DNA of 5,898 bases from Bacillota bacterium (GTDB lineage Bacteria; Bacillota_A; Clostridia; Clostridiales; Clostridiaceae): the NCBI GenBank assembly GCA_021780795.1, contig JAJXYA010000254.1:1-5898 (forward strand), written 5' to 3'. The notes beneath the pieces were generated by a model. That model worked only from the letters and a program-made list of their open reading frames with translations. It was not told the origin of the DNA and made no database searches. How positions within the stretch are numbered: position 1 is the first letter of the stretch; the number at the start of each line of letters is the position of its first letter. The translations under genes were made by a program, and so were the position numbers. This document shows, piece by piece, positions 1 through 5,898 of this stretch.

Positions 1-338
1 TCAGCTACCCTGGACTAGAAGGTGATAAGTACTATGATTTAGCACAAAAATATTTACCAGATGGAACAAGCGGAGTTATTTCGTTTATAATAAAAGGTGG
101 AAAGAAGGCAGCAATCAAGTTTATGGATGGTCTTAAGCTTGCATCAAATGAGGTTCATGTAGCCGACATAAGGACCTGTGTACTTCATCCAGCCAGTGCT
201 ACTCACAGGCAGTTAACAGATGAGCAGCTTATTGCTGCAGGAGTTAATCCTGGAATGATTAGGCTTTCTGTTGGTCTAGAAAATATTGAAGATATAATAA
301 ATGATATTAAACAAAGTTTAGAAAAACTTGAAGACTAA
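1..338 (+). CDS. metY: O-acetylhomoserine sulfhydrylase (MetY-type), C-terminal fragment
   Basis: This is the last 111 codons of a pyridoxal-phosphate enzyme of the Cys/Met metabolism family; the frame runs in from the left edge with its first full codon at position 3. Family members make homocysteine from O-acetylhomoserine and sulfide in the cytosol. The fragment opens with YPGLE and has the block HPASATHRQL (fragment residues 62-71), which is highly typical of the family. It ends with IRLSVGLENIEDII, whose Arg (about residue 87) corresponds to the arginine that binds the substrate carboxylate. The PLP-binding lysine lies upstream, outside the window. The internal ATG at 123 is not the start, because homology continues upstream of it. 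The spacing around the HPAS block favours O-acetylhomoserine sulfhydrylase over cystathionine gamma-synthase or methionine gamma-lyase, but the fragment alone does not exclude those relatives. A strong terminator follows, so it is a separate unit from the sugar operon. Confidence 0.9.
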   Translation, partial: SYPGLEGDKYYDLAQKYLPDGTSGVISFIIKGGKKAAIKFMDGLKLASNEVHVADIRTCVLHPASATHRQLTDEQLIAAGVNPGMIRLSVGLENIEDIINDIKQSLEKLED

Positions 339-353
339 TAAAATTAAGCGAGG

Positions 354-399
354 TTTATAAAAAGGAGTTAGATTATTAAATCTAACTCCTTTTTATAAA
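354..399 (+). terminator. Intrinsic terminator after metY, possibly bidirectional
   Basis: A perfect 21-bp inverted repeat pairs 354-374 with 379-399 around the four-base loop ATTA. The core AGGAGTTAGATT pairs with AATCTAACTCCT. A run of T follows the core on the right arm, and a matching run of A precedes it on the left arm, so the same hairpin could terminate transcription from either strand. It starts 16 nt after the metY stop codon and separates metY from the sugar operon. Confidence 0.9.
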
Positions 400-471
400 G
401 TTCGTCAAAGTTAGCTAAAATTTGACTATATAATGGATAATAAAAGCCAATACGGACTAATAAAAGTGTTT

Positions 472-477
472 TATAAT
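472..477 (+). promoter_or_regulatory. Candidate -10 box (TATAAT) for the sugar operon
   Basis: A perfect TATAAT hexamer lies about 90 nt before the transporter start. No good -35 hexamer lies 16-18 bp upstream; the bases there are around AATACG. The promoter would therefore be weak alone, perhaps activator-dependent, or this is chance in AT-rich DNA. A transcript from here would start near 484, directly at the palindromic operator, which is the classic place for a repressor. An alternative pair is TTTAAG at 501-506 with TATATA at 524-529 (17-bp spacing). The choice between them cannot be made by eye. Confidence 0.4.
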
Positions 478-481
478 AATT

Positions 482-496
482 AAGTAAACGTTTATA
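482..496. promoter_or_regulatory. LacI/GalR/CcpA-type operator palindrome (possible cre)
   Basis: The core TAAACGTTTA at 485-494 is a perfect ten-base palindrome centred on CG, the signature of LacI/GalR-family binding sites, including the carbon catabolite site bound by CcpA. Compared with the cre consensus WTGNAANCGNWNNCW, the 15 bases at 482-496 differ at two positions (A for T at 483, T for C at 495). It lies in the only sizeable gap before the transporter gene, just downstream of a TATAAT box. This fits repression either by CcpA or by a dedicated sugar-sensing LacI-type repressor. No LacI-family gene is visible in the window. The assignment rests on pattern and position only. Confidence 0.55.
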
Positions 497-565
497 TGAG
501 TTTAAGTTATACCGTGCGGGGGTTATATAAGTAAATGATAGTAAGTATAAAATGGGAGGTATATT

Positions 566-1834
566 ATGGAGATTGTTAAAACACCTTTTAAAAGACTAGC
601 TGCTGGTATTGTAATTGGCTATGGATTTATGATAATGGGTTTCATGACTACGGCATCCTTATTAATTCCGCTTAAGGTAATGTCTATTGATCCAAAAAAT
701 TATGCTACCTCATATGGCTTAGTGGCTGGTATTAGTGCCATTTTTGCGTTAGTAGGAAATCCAATTGGAGGTGCTATTAGTGATAGAAGCACTATATCTT
801 TTGGAAGACGACGTATATGGATTTTATTGGGGTCACTTATTGGCTCATTGTGTATAATTTCAATTTTATTTTCTAAAACAGTTATGGCTATAGTAATAGC
901 TTGGTCTGCAGCACAGTTTTTTTATAATTTCAGCTGGGCAGCATATACGGCATTGATTCCAGAACAAGTTGAAGAATCAAAGCGTGGTACTATGTCGGGT
1001 ATATTTGGAATTATAATACCTGTATTTATGACTTTAGGAATGTTATTGATAAATATATTTGTTAATGCTAGTGATACCTTTAAATTTGTAACTTTTGCGC
1101 TTATTTCAGTTATAGGACCAATTATTAGCTTGTTTATAATACAAGAAGGTAAGGTAGAGTTCGTGAAAAAAGCTGATAATATTTCTTTGTCTGAGAAAAT
1201 TAAAAAAATTGTACCGAGTCCTAAAAAATATCCTGAATTTAGTTGGGCATGGATATCGAAATTTTTGTTAATGCTTGGAGGATGTGCTTCGCTATACACA
1301 ACCGTTATGCTTGGAAGTCGTATGCATATGAATCAAGCACAAATTACAGCTACTTATTCTTTGTTATCCATTGCAGGATTAGGCTTTTCAGCTATCACTA
1401 GCCTTTTTGGTGGGGTTTTATCAGATAAAGCAAAAAAACAAAAAATCTTTCTTTATATTTCAAGTGTTATTATGGCAATTGGTGTAGTCATGTATATAAT
1501 TCCAAGTGTACAGATTTTCTTTATTGCATCTATAGTTGGTAGTCTAGGTAGTGGATGCTTTGGCGCTGTAGATACAGCATTAGTTTCTCGAATATTACCA
1601 AATAAAGAGGATACAGCTAAAGATTTCGGAATAATGAATGTAGCTAATTGTTTGCCACAATCTATAGTTCCTGCAGTTGCACCAGTATTATTAGCTATAG
1701 GCGGATGGAATTTCTTCTACTTAACACTTGCATTGATGCCTATACTTGGAATATTAACAACTATACCTATACCAGATATAGGGCATAAGTTGAAAAATGA
1801 AAGAGAAGCAGAATTATCTTTGGGACATGAATAA
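566..1834 (+). CDS. MFS sugar/glycoside transporter (12 TM)
   Basis: This 422-residue integral membrane protein belongs to the major facilitator superfamily and probably carries a sugar or small glycoside across the cytoplasmic membrane. Hydrophobic segments fit twelve helices in two halves, with a charged cytoplasmic loop at about residues 195-225. The first half has the MFS signature between helices 2 and 3: GGAISDRS, then FGRRRIW (residues 68-85). The second half has the degenerate repeat GGVLSDKAKKQ (282-291). The FGRRR form and the block IPEQVEESKRGTMSG (131-145) resemble sucrose/glycoside-type MFS porters, and the region around DTALVSRILPNKEDTAKDFG (336-355) is also typical of them. The ATG at 566 follows GGGAGG with a 6-nt gap. 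It is the first gene of the operon, 22 nt before the esterase gene. Its place beside an esterase and a beta-glycosidase suggests import of an acylated or plain beta-glycoside. The substrate is unknown. Confidence 0.88.
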   Translation: MEIVKTPFKRLAAGIVIGYGFMIMGFMTTASLLIPLKVMSIDPKNYATSYGLVAGISAIFALVGNPIGGAISDRSTISFGRRRIWILLGSLIGSLCIISILFSKTVMAIVIAWSAAQFFYNFSWAAYTALIPEQVEESKRGTMSGIFGIIIPVFMTLGMLLINIFVNASDTFKFVTFALISVIGPIISLFIIQEGKVEFVKKADNISLSEKIKKIVPSPKKYPEFSWAWISKFLLMLGGCASLYTTVMLGSRMHMNQAQITATYSLLSIAGLGFSAITSLFGGVLSDKAKKQKIFLYISSVIMAIGVVMYIIPSVQIFFIASIVGSLGSGCFGAVDTALVSRILPNKEDTAKDFGIMNVANCLPQSIVPAVAPVLLAIGGWNFFYLTLALMPILGILTTIPIPDIGHKLKNEREAELSLGHE

Positions 1835-1856
1835 AATAAAGAAATGAGGAATAAAA

Positions 1857-2651
1857 ATGGCAAAATTTAATTGCAATGTGATTTCATATACGTTAAGAAG
1901 GGCTGTAGATATTACTGTAGTAATACCAACACCATCCATTCCAGAATCATTAGGGTTAAATGATAATAAACCTTCGCACAAGCCCATTGAAAAATATCCG
2001 GTATTATATTTGTTACATGGTATGGGAAACAATCATTCTACATGGTGTGGATACAGCAATGTGGAATTTTTTGCAGAGGAACGTAATATTGCAGTAGTAA
2101 TGATATCAGGAGAAAATAAAGCTTATATAAACAATTCGGCAAGTGGAGATAATTTTTACGATTTTATAAAAAGTGAACTTCCTGAATTTGTAGAAGCTAT
2201 GTTCCCTATTTCAAACAAACCAGAGGATACTTACATAGCAGGATTATCTATGGGTGGGTATGGAACTTTAGTACATGCATTGAGCTATCCTGAAAAATTT
2301 TGTGCATTTGGAGCATTCTCAGCTGCTGTAGAACTTAATCCATCAGTTATAAGTGGTGGTGAGGATAGAGGTATAGATTCCAATTATGATCCACTTACCC
2401 TTGCTAACAATATAGCTGGAGAAGGCAAAAAATTTCCGAAGGCTTACATTGCTTGCGGGGAAGAAGATTTTCTGTATAAGGCAAATGTACAATTTGTAAA
2501 ACAATTATCGGATTTAGGAGCTGATGTTAATTGGGTATCGGTTCCAAACTATCAACATGAATGGAGATTTTGGAATATTCAAATTGAAGCCTTTTTAGAT
2601 TGGATTCCACGTACTGATTATTACGCAAAGCTCGGAAGACGTAAGATATAG
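1857..2651 (+). CDS. Alpha/beta-hydrolase esterase (esterase D / CE1-like)
   Basis: This 264-residue protein is a serine esterase of the esterase D / tributyrin esterase group, related to S-formylglutathione hydrolases and to CE1 acetyl/feruloyl esterases. It would hydrolyse short acyl or hydroxycinnamoyl esters. Visible landmarks are the oxyanion-hole motif LLHGMG (52-57), the nucleophile elbow GLSMGG with Ser131, a likely acid Asp204 in CGEEDFLY (200-207), and the catalytic His234 in QHEWRFW (233-239). The triad is complete and in normal order, and the length is normal for the family. There is no signal peptide, so it should act in the cytoplasm. The ATG is preceded by GAGG at a 7-nt gap, and the gene lies 22 nt after the transporter and just over 20 nt before the GH3 gene. 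That arrangement points to removal of acyl groups from the imported sugar. A general detoxifying esterase is the main alternative. Confidence 0.88.
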   Translation: MAKFNCNVISYTLRRAVDITVVIPTPSIPESLGLNDNKPSHKPIEKYPVLYLLHGMGNNHSTWCGYSNVEFFAEERNIAVVMISGENKAYINNSASGDNFYDFIKSELPEFVEAMFPISNKPEDTYIAGLSMGGYGTLVHALSYPEKFCAFGAFSAAVELNPSVISGGEDRGIDSNYDPLTLANNIAGEGKKFPKAYIACGEEDFLYKANVQFVKQLSDLGADVNWVSVPNYQHEWRFWNIQIEAFLDWIPRTDYYAKLGRRKI

Positions 2652-2660
2652 TTAAAATAA

Positions 2661-2667
2661 AGAGGTG
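2661..2667 (+). promoter_or_regulatory. Ribosome binding site deciding the GH3 start
   Basis: AGAGGTG matches the anti-Shine-Dalgarno complement GGAGGTG with one mismatch. Two in-frame ATGs follow, at 2669 and 2675. The GAGG core ends 3 nt before the first and 9 nt before the second. The other genes here use gaps of 6-7 nt, so 2675 is the better start. The two choices differ by only two residues. Confidence 0.6.
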
Positions 2668-2674
2668 TATGTAT

Positions 2675-5308
2675 ATGACTAAATATTGTGGTGTAACAAA
2701 TGCTGAAATAAGTAACAGGGAAATTGAACATGAAAAGGTTATTAGAAAGTTAGCTGGAGAGTGTATGGTACTACTTGAAAATGATGGTACACTTCCGATT
2801 TTAAAAGGAGAAAAGAAACTTGCTCTTTACGGCAATGGTGCACGAAGAACAGTAAAAGGAGGAACGGGTTCTGGTGATGTGAATTCAAGGCGAGTTATAA
2901 ATATAGAACAAGGACTTGAAGCAGCAGGATTTGAAATTACAACAAAGGCTTGGCTAGATAATTATGACAAACTATTAGATAAGGAACATGAAAGGTATAT
3001 TGCAAAGCTTGAAGCAATATCAAAAGAAAAGGGTACATCAACTTTTATAGCAGCTTTTGATAATCCTTTTAAAGAACCATTTCCAAATCTAATTTCAAAA
3101 GAGGATATTCATAACTCTAAAACAGCTACAGCCATTTATGTTATTGCTAGAAATTCTGGTGAAGGTGCTGATAGATATAACACTGAAGGAGATTATTTAC
3201 TAGCTAAAGAAGAAATAAACAACATTACTCTACTTGCAAAAGAATATGAAAAATTCATTCTTGTTTTAAATGTTGGTGGAATTATTGATACTACTGCAAT
3301 TAAAAGCATTAATGGAATAAATGCAATAATCCTTGCAGGTCAAACTGGCAGTATTGGAGGGCATGCAGTAGCTGATGTATTGACAGGAGATACTGTGCCA
3401 TCAGGAAAGTTAGCAGATACTTGGGCAAAGGATTATGAAGACTATCCATCAGCAAAAACCTATAGTCATAATAATGGAAATACTGATGATGAATATTATA
3501 CTGAAGGTATATACGTAGGATATAGATATTTTGATACCTTTAATATAAGTCCTAATTATTGTTTTGGCTATGGGCTTTCATATACAAGTTTTGATATTAA
3601 AGTATGTGAAGTTATGGCAAATGAAAATCAAGTATCAGTTATTGTCAAGGTAAAAAATATAGGTGAAAAATATTCAGGAAAAGAAGTTGTTCAAATTTAT
3701 TATTCTGCACCAGAAGGGAATATAGATAAACCATATCAAGAGCTTGCTGCATTTGGAAAGACAAAAATATTAGCTCCAGCAGAAGAAGAGCAATTAAAAA
3801 TATCCTTTAAAATAACTTCAATGGCATCTTATAGTGAAGAGGAAGCAGCCTGGATAATTGAAAAAGGCAGTTATATAATACGTGTTGGAAATAGTTCTAG
3901 AAACACAAAGGTAGCAGCTGTTATACAATTAGATAAAGATGCTGTAACAGAGAGGCTTAAAAATACCTTTAAAGATTCAGAAAAATTAGAATTAATTTCT
4001 AATATATCAAATAAAGTGTACAAGTACAAGGAAGAACCAACGGAAATTGTAAAAGCTAAAAAAATTAATATTGATGCGTCTAAAATAAACGCTATAGAAA
4101 TAAAATATAAAAGCAAAATTGAAAAGCTTCATAATAATATTTCGGATAAGAAACTTACAATGGAAGATGTTTTAGAAAAAAGAGCTAAAATTGAAGATCT
4201 CATTTCCCAACTAACAGTAGAAGAAATGGCAGCATTATGTGTTGGTACTATGAGGATAAATGCAAATGCTGATGATATTATAGGCTCTTCATCTATAAGC
4301 GTTCCTGGGGCAGCAGGAGATACAACATCTTTAATGAATGATGATAGAAAGATAGGCAATTTAATTATGGCAGATGGTCCTGCAGGACTTAGGCTTACAC
4401 CTCATTTTCAAACAACTTTAGATGGAGAAATAATCCCCACTAAACATGCAATGCCAGGTTTTATAGGTGGTGAAGAAGTAAAGTCTCCTGATACAATAGA
4501 TTATTATCAATATTGTACCGCTATTCCTATAGCATGGATGTTATCGCAGTCATGGGACATGAAGTTAATTGAGGACATAGGTAAGATTGTGGGAAAAGAA
4601 ATGTTAGAATTTAATGTGTCACTTTGGCTTGCACCAGGAATGAACATTCATAGAAATCCTTTATGTGGTCGTAATTTTGAATATTATTCAGAAGATCCAT
4701 TACTTACAGGTATGTGTGCTGCAGCTGATACAAGAGGTATTCAATCTTTTCCTGGAATTGGAACGACGATAAAGCATTTTGCAGCAAATTCGCAAGAAGA
4801 TAATCGTATGTTTAATAATGCACATATTAGTGAGAGGGCTCTTCGAGAGATTTATTTAAAAGGGTTTGAAATTGCAGTTAAATCTTCTCAACCAATGTCG
4901 ATTATGACTTCCTATAACCTTATTAATGGAATTCATTCAGCAAACAATTATGATCTTCTGACTTTAGTTTTAAGAGATGAGTGGGGTTTTGAAGGATTTG
5001 TTATGACAGACTGGTTTTCTTCTCAGGATGTTACACTTCTATTTGGAGACAGCAAGCATAAGTACCCCATTGCTTCCTCTAAATTATGCATTAAGGCTGG
5101 AAATGAATTGCAAATGCCTGGCTCAAAAGAAAATGTTGATGATATAGTTGCAGCTGTAAAGGAAGGAGTTATTTTACTTGAGGAGCTTCAAAATTGTTCA
5201 AAAAATATCTTAAAGGTTATTTCAAAGTCAAATTATTATGATGGAGTTGAGCCATACACGGAGCAATTTGATAATTTAAATTGGTATTTCAAAGTAGAAA
5301 ATGAATAG
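2675..5308 (+). CDS. Glycoside hydrolase family 3 (beta-glucosidase-like), reversed domain order
   Basis: This cytoplasmic GH3 enzyme would cleave beta-linked sugars, most often glucose or xylose, from the non-reducing end with retention of configuration. Residue numbers here count from the upstream ATG at 2669 (879 codons; 877 from 2675). The usual C-terminal alpha/beta-sandwich domain comes first (about 25-305), with GGTGSGDVNSRR (64-75) and SGEGADR (163-169); Glu165 in that motif is the likely acid/base. A fibronectin-III-like domain follows (about 310-420; SGKEVVQIYYSAPEG, 336-350). A lysine/glutamate-rich linker spans about 420-500. The TIM barrel is last (about 505-855), with ADGPAGLR (568-575), RNFEYYSEDP (668-677), KHF (702-704) and VMTDW with nucleophile Asp781. 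All key residues are present, so it should be active. This order is known from Ruminococcus albus and Butyrivibrio fibrisolvens beta-glucosidases. No signal peptide is seen. Substrate choice (glucoside or xyloside) is unresolved. It is the last gene of the operon. Confidence 0.93.
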   Translation: MTKYCGVTNAEISNREIEHEKVIRKLAGECMVLLENDGTLPILKGEKKLALYGNGARRTVKGGTGSGDVNSRRVINIEQGLEAAGFEITTKAWLDNYDKLLDKEHERYIAKLEAISKEKGTSTFIAAFDNPFKEPFPNLISKEDIHNSKTATAIYVIARNSGEGADRYNTEGDYLLAKEEINNITLLAKEYEKFILVLNVGGIIDTTAIKSINGINAIILAGQTGSIGGHAVADVLTGDTVPSGKLADTWAKDYEDYPSAKTYSHNNGNTDDEYYTEGIYVGYRYFDTFNISPNYCFGYGLSYTSFDIKVCEVMANENQVSVIVKVKNIGEKYSGKEVVQIYYSAPEGNIDKPYQELAAFGKTKILAPAEEEQLKISFKITSMASYSEEEAAWIIEKGSYIIRVGNSSRNTKVAAVIQLDKDAVTERLKNTFKDSEKLELISNISNKVYKYKEEPTEIVKAKKINIDASKINAIEIKYKSKIEKLHNNISDKKLTMEDVLEKRAKIEDLISQLTVEEMAALCVGTMRINANADDIIGSSSISVPGAAGDTTSLMNDDRKIGNLIMADGPAGLRLTPHFQTTLDGEIIPTKHAMPGFIGGEEVKSPDTIDYYQYCTAIPIAWMLSQSWDMKLIEDIGKIVGKEMLEFNVSLWLAPGMNIHRNPLCGRNFEYYSEDPLLTGMCAAADTRGIQSFPGIGTTIKHFAANSQEDNRMFNNAHISERALREIYLKGFEIAVKSSQPMSIMTSYNLINGIHSANNYDLLTLVLRDEWGFEGFVMTDWFSSQDVTLLFGDSKHKYPIASSKLCIKAGNELQMPGSKENVDDIVAAVKEGVILLEELQNCSKNILKVISKSNYYDGVEPYTEQFDNLNWYFKVENE

Positions 5309-5320
5309 CAAATTCATAAC

Positions 5321-5349
5321 AGAAAAGCCAGTAATATACTGGCTTTTCT
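5321..5349 (+). terminator. Intrinsic terminator closing the sugar operon
   Basis: A perfect 13-bp inverted repeat pairs AGAAAAGCCAGTA (5321-5333) with TACTGGCTTTTCT (5337-5349) around a three-base ATA loop. T-rich sequence lies in and after the right arm, although the T run is interrupted by C. It begins 12 nt after the GH3 stop codon. It separates the operon from the regulator gene, though a leaky hairpin could still let some read-through reach that gene. Confidence 0.85.
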
Positions 5350-5373
5350 CCTTTATATATGCTTATATATTTA

Positions 5374-5379
5374 TATAAT
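5374..5379 (+). promoter_or_regulatory. Weak candidate -10 box for the AraC-type regulator
   Basis: TATAAT lies about 28 nt before the regulator's ATG, in the short, very AT-rich gap after the terminator. The hexamer 17 bp upstream (CTTTAT) is a poor -35, and such boxes arise easily by chance in this composition. It is offered only because a promoter is expected between the terminator and the gene. Confidence 0.25.
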
Positions 5380-5407
5380 ACCAAAGCAAAATAAAGGGGA
5401 TAATAAT

Positions 5408-5898
5408 ATGGAGTACACTTATGAGAACGTTATAAAGGATGAAAAAATACCTTTCAAAGTCATAGTACATAATTATGACATAAAATCTATTTCAATTAAA
5501 AGTCACTGGCATGAGGAATTTGAATTAACTTATATAATATCGGATAGTGAGGGTGAAGTATATATTGATGGACAAAAGTATATTATAAATCAAGGCGATA
5601 TTTTTTTGATTAATTCTAACTGCATACATTCTATTTTTGTTGAAAGCTGTATAAATCAGGTTGCAGTAACACTTTTGATACCTTATGAATTTATAGAAAG
5701 TTTATATCCAGACTTAAAAAATATTGAATTTGATTGTATGGCGATTGGTATCAAAAAAAACGATTATGATAGGAATATCATAAAAAAACTTCAACAAAAT
5801 ATTATGGAAATAGCAGAATGTTATGATAAAAAATATAGTTTTTGGAATATTAAGATAGCAAGTTTAAGCTATGATACTGTGTATTTGCTATTAAAATA
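5408..5898 (+). CDS. AraC-family regulator with cupin sensor domain, N-terminal part
   Basis: The reading frame opens at ATG 5408 after GGGGA with a 7-nt gap and runs without a stop through 163 codons to the window edge, so the gene is cut off. The visible part is an AraC-type ligand-sensing cupin: HWHEEFEL (33-40), then a glycine and IDGQKY (53-58), then INQGDIFLINSNCIHS (60-75). This histidine-rich beta-barrel pattern is typical of sugar-responsive AraC/XylS regulators in Firmicutes. The DNA-binding helix-turn-helix pair expected at the C-terminus, around residues 180-290, lies outside the window. Without it the class is inferred from the sensor domain. Such regulators commonly activate adjacent carbohydrate genes when the sugar is present, so the MFS-esterase-GH3 operon is a plausible target. 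It may instead control genes further downstream. Confidence 0.82.
   Translation, partial: MEYTYENVIKDEKIPFKVIVHNYDIKSISIKSHWHEEFELTYIISDSEGEVYIDGQKYIINQGDIFLINSNCIHSIFVESCINQVAVTLLIPYEFIESLYPDLKNIEFDCMAIGIKKNDYDRNIIKKLQQNIMEIAECYDKKYSFWNIKIASLSYDTVYLLLK

Noticed and set aside
123..338. A separate small 71-residue protein starting at ATG 123
   Set aside because: The same frame is open to the left edge and its upstream residues (YPGLE and following) match the O-acetylhomoserine sulfhydrylase family, so this ATG is internal.
422..434. TTGACT at 422-427 as a -35 box, and the overlapping TATAAT at 429-434
   Set aside because: The two lie only 1 bp apart, so they cannot form one promoter. No -10 hexamer lies 16-18 bp after TTGACT and no -35 lies 16-18 bp before this TATAAT.
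400..565. A riboswitch or other structured leader RNA before the transporter gene
   Set aside because: I see no conserved riboswitch core, no T-box motif and no terminator/antiterminator pair in this stretch; only the promoter-like and operator-like elements stand out.
922..1299. Reverse-strand open frame inside the transporter gene
   Set aside because: It is antisense to a clearly real MFS gene, shows no recognisable domain, and is a by-product of the coding strand's codon pattern.
1814..2032. Reverse-strand open frame across the transporter-esterase junction
   Set aside because: It overlaps the real start of the esterase gene and has no family resemblance.
3871..4359. Two reverse-strand open frames within the GH3 gene (3871-4116 and 4129-4359)
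   Set aside because: Both are hydrophobic-looking shadows of Lys/Glu- and Asp/Asn-rich coding sequence, with no recognisable domain.
2675..5308. GH3 gene as an artificial join of two separate genes
   Set aside because: The frame is continuous, all catalytic motifs of both halves are present, and the same domain order is known in characterised enzymes, so a natural reversed-order protein is the better reading.

Overview
The window is AT-rich and reads like a low-GC Firmicute, most likely a Clostridium or close relative. The signs are strong purine-rich Shine-Dalgarno sites 6-9 nt before each start, A/T-ending codons, intrinsic terminators, and proteins resembling clostridial families. This is inferred from style and protein resemblance; no database search was possible.

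Layout, all genes on the + strand. (1) Positions 1-338 hold the C-terminal end of an O-acetylhomoserine sulfhydrylase (methionine/cysteine synthesis). A perfect 21-bp hairpin at 354-399 closes that unit. (2) Positions 400-565 form a 5' control region with a TATAAT box and a CG-centred palindrome typical of LacI/GalR/CcpA-type operators. (3) Positions 566-5308 form a tight three-gene operon with gaps of about 20 nt: a 12-helix MFS sugar transporter, a cytoplasmic alpha/beta-hydrolase esterase, and an 879-codon family 3 glycoside hydrolase. A hairpin terminator at 5321-5349 follows. (4) From 5408 to the window end is the N-terminal part of an AraC-type regulator with a cupin sensor domain.

The GH3 enzyme has its domains in reversed order. 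The alpha/beta-sandwich domain and the fibronectin-III-like domain come first, and the TIM barrel with the nucleophile comes last. This is the arrangement known from Ruminococcus albus and Butyrivibrio fibrisolvens beta-glucosidases, so it is unusual but not new.

Read together, the operon looks like an intracellular route for small plant-derived glycosides. The transporter would import an oligosaccharide or glycoside, the esterase would remove acyl decorations (acetyl or hydroxycinnamoyl), and the GH3 enzyme would cleave the beta-linked sugar. Neither enzyme shows a signal peptide, which fits import before hydrolysis. The exact substrate cannot be read from the sequence. I see no RNA genes, CRISPR arrays, insertion sequences, attachment sites or clearly novel system.
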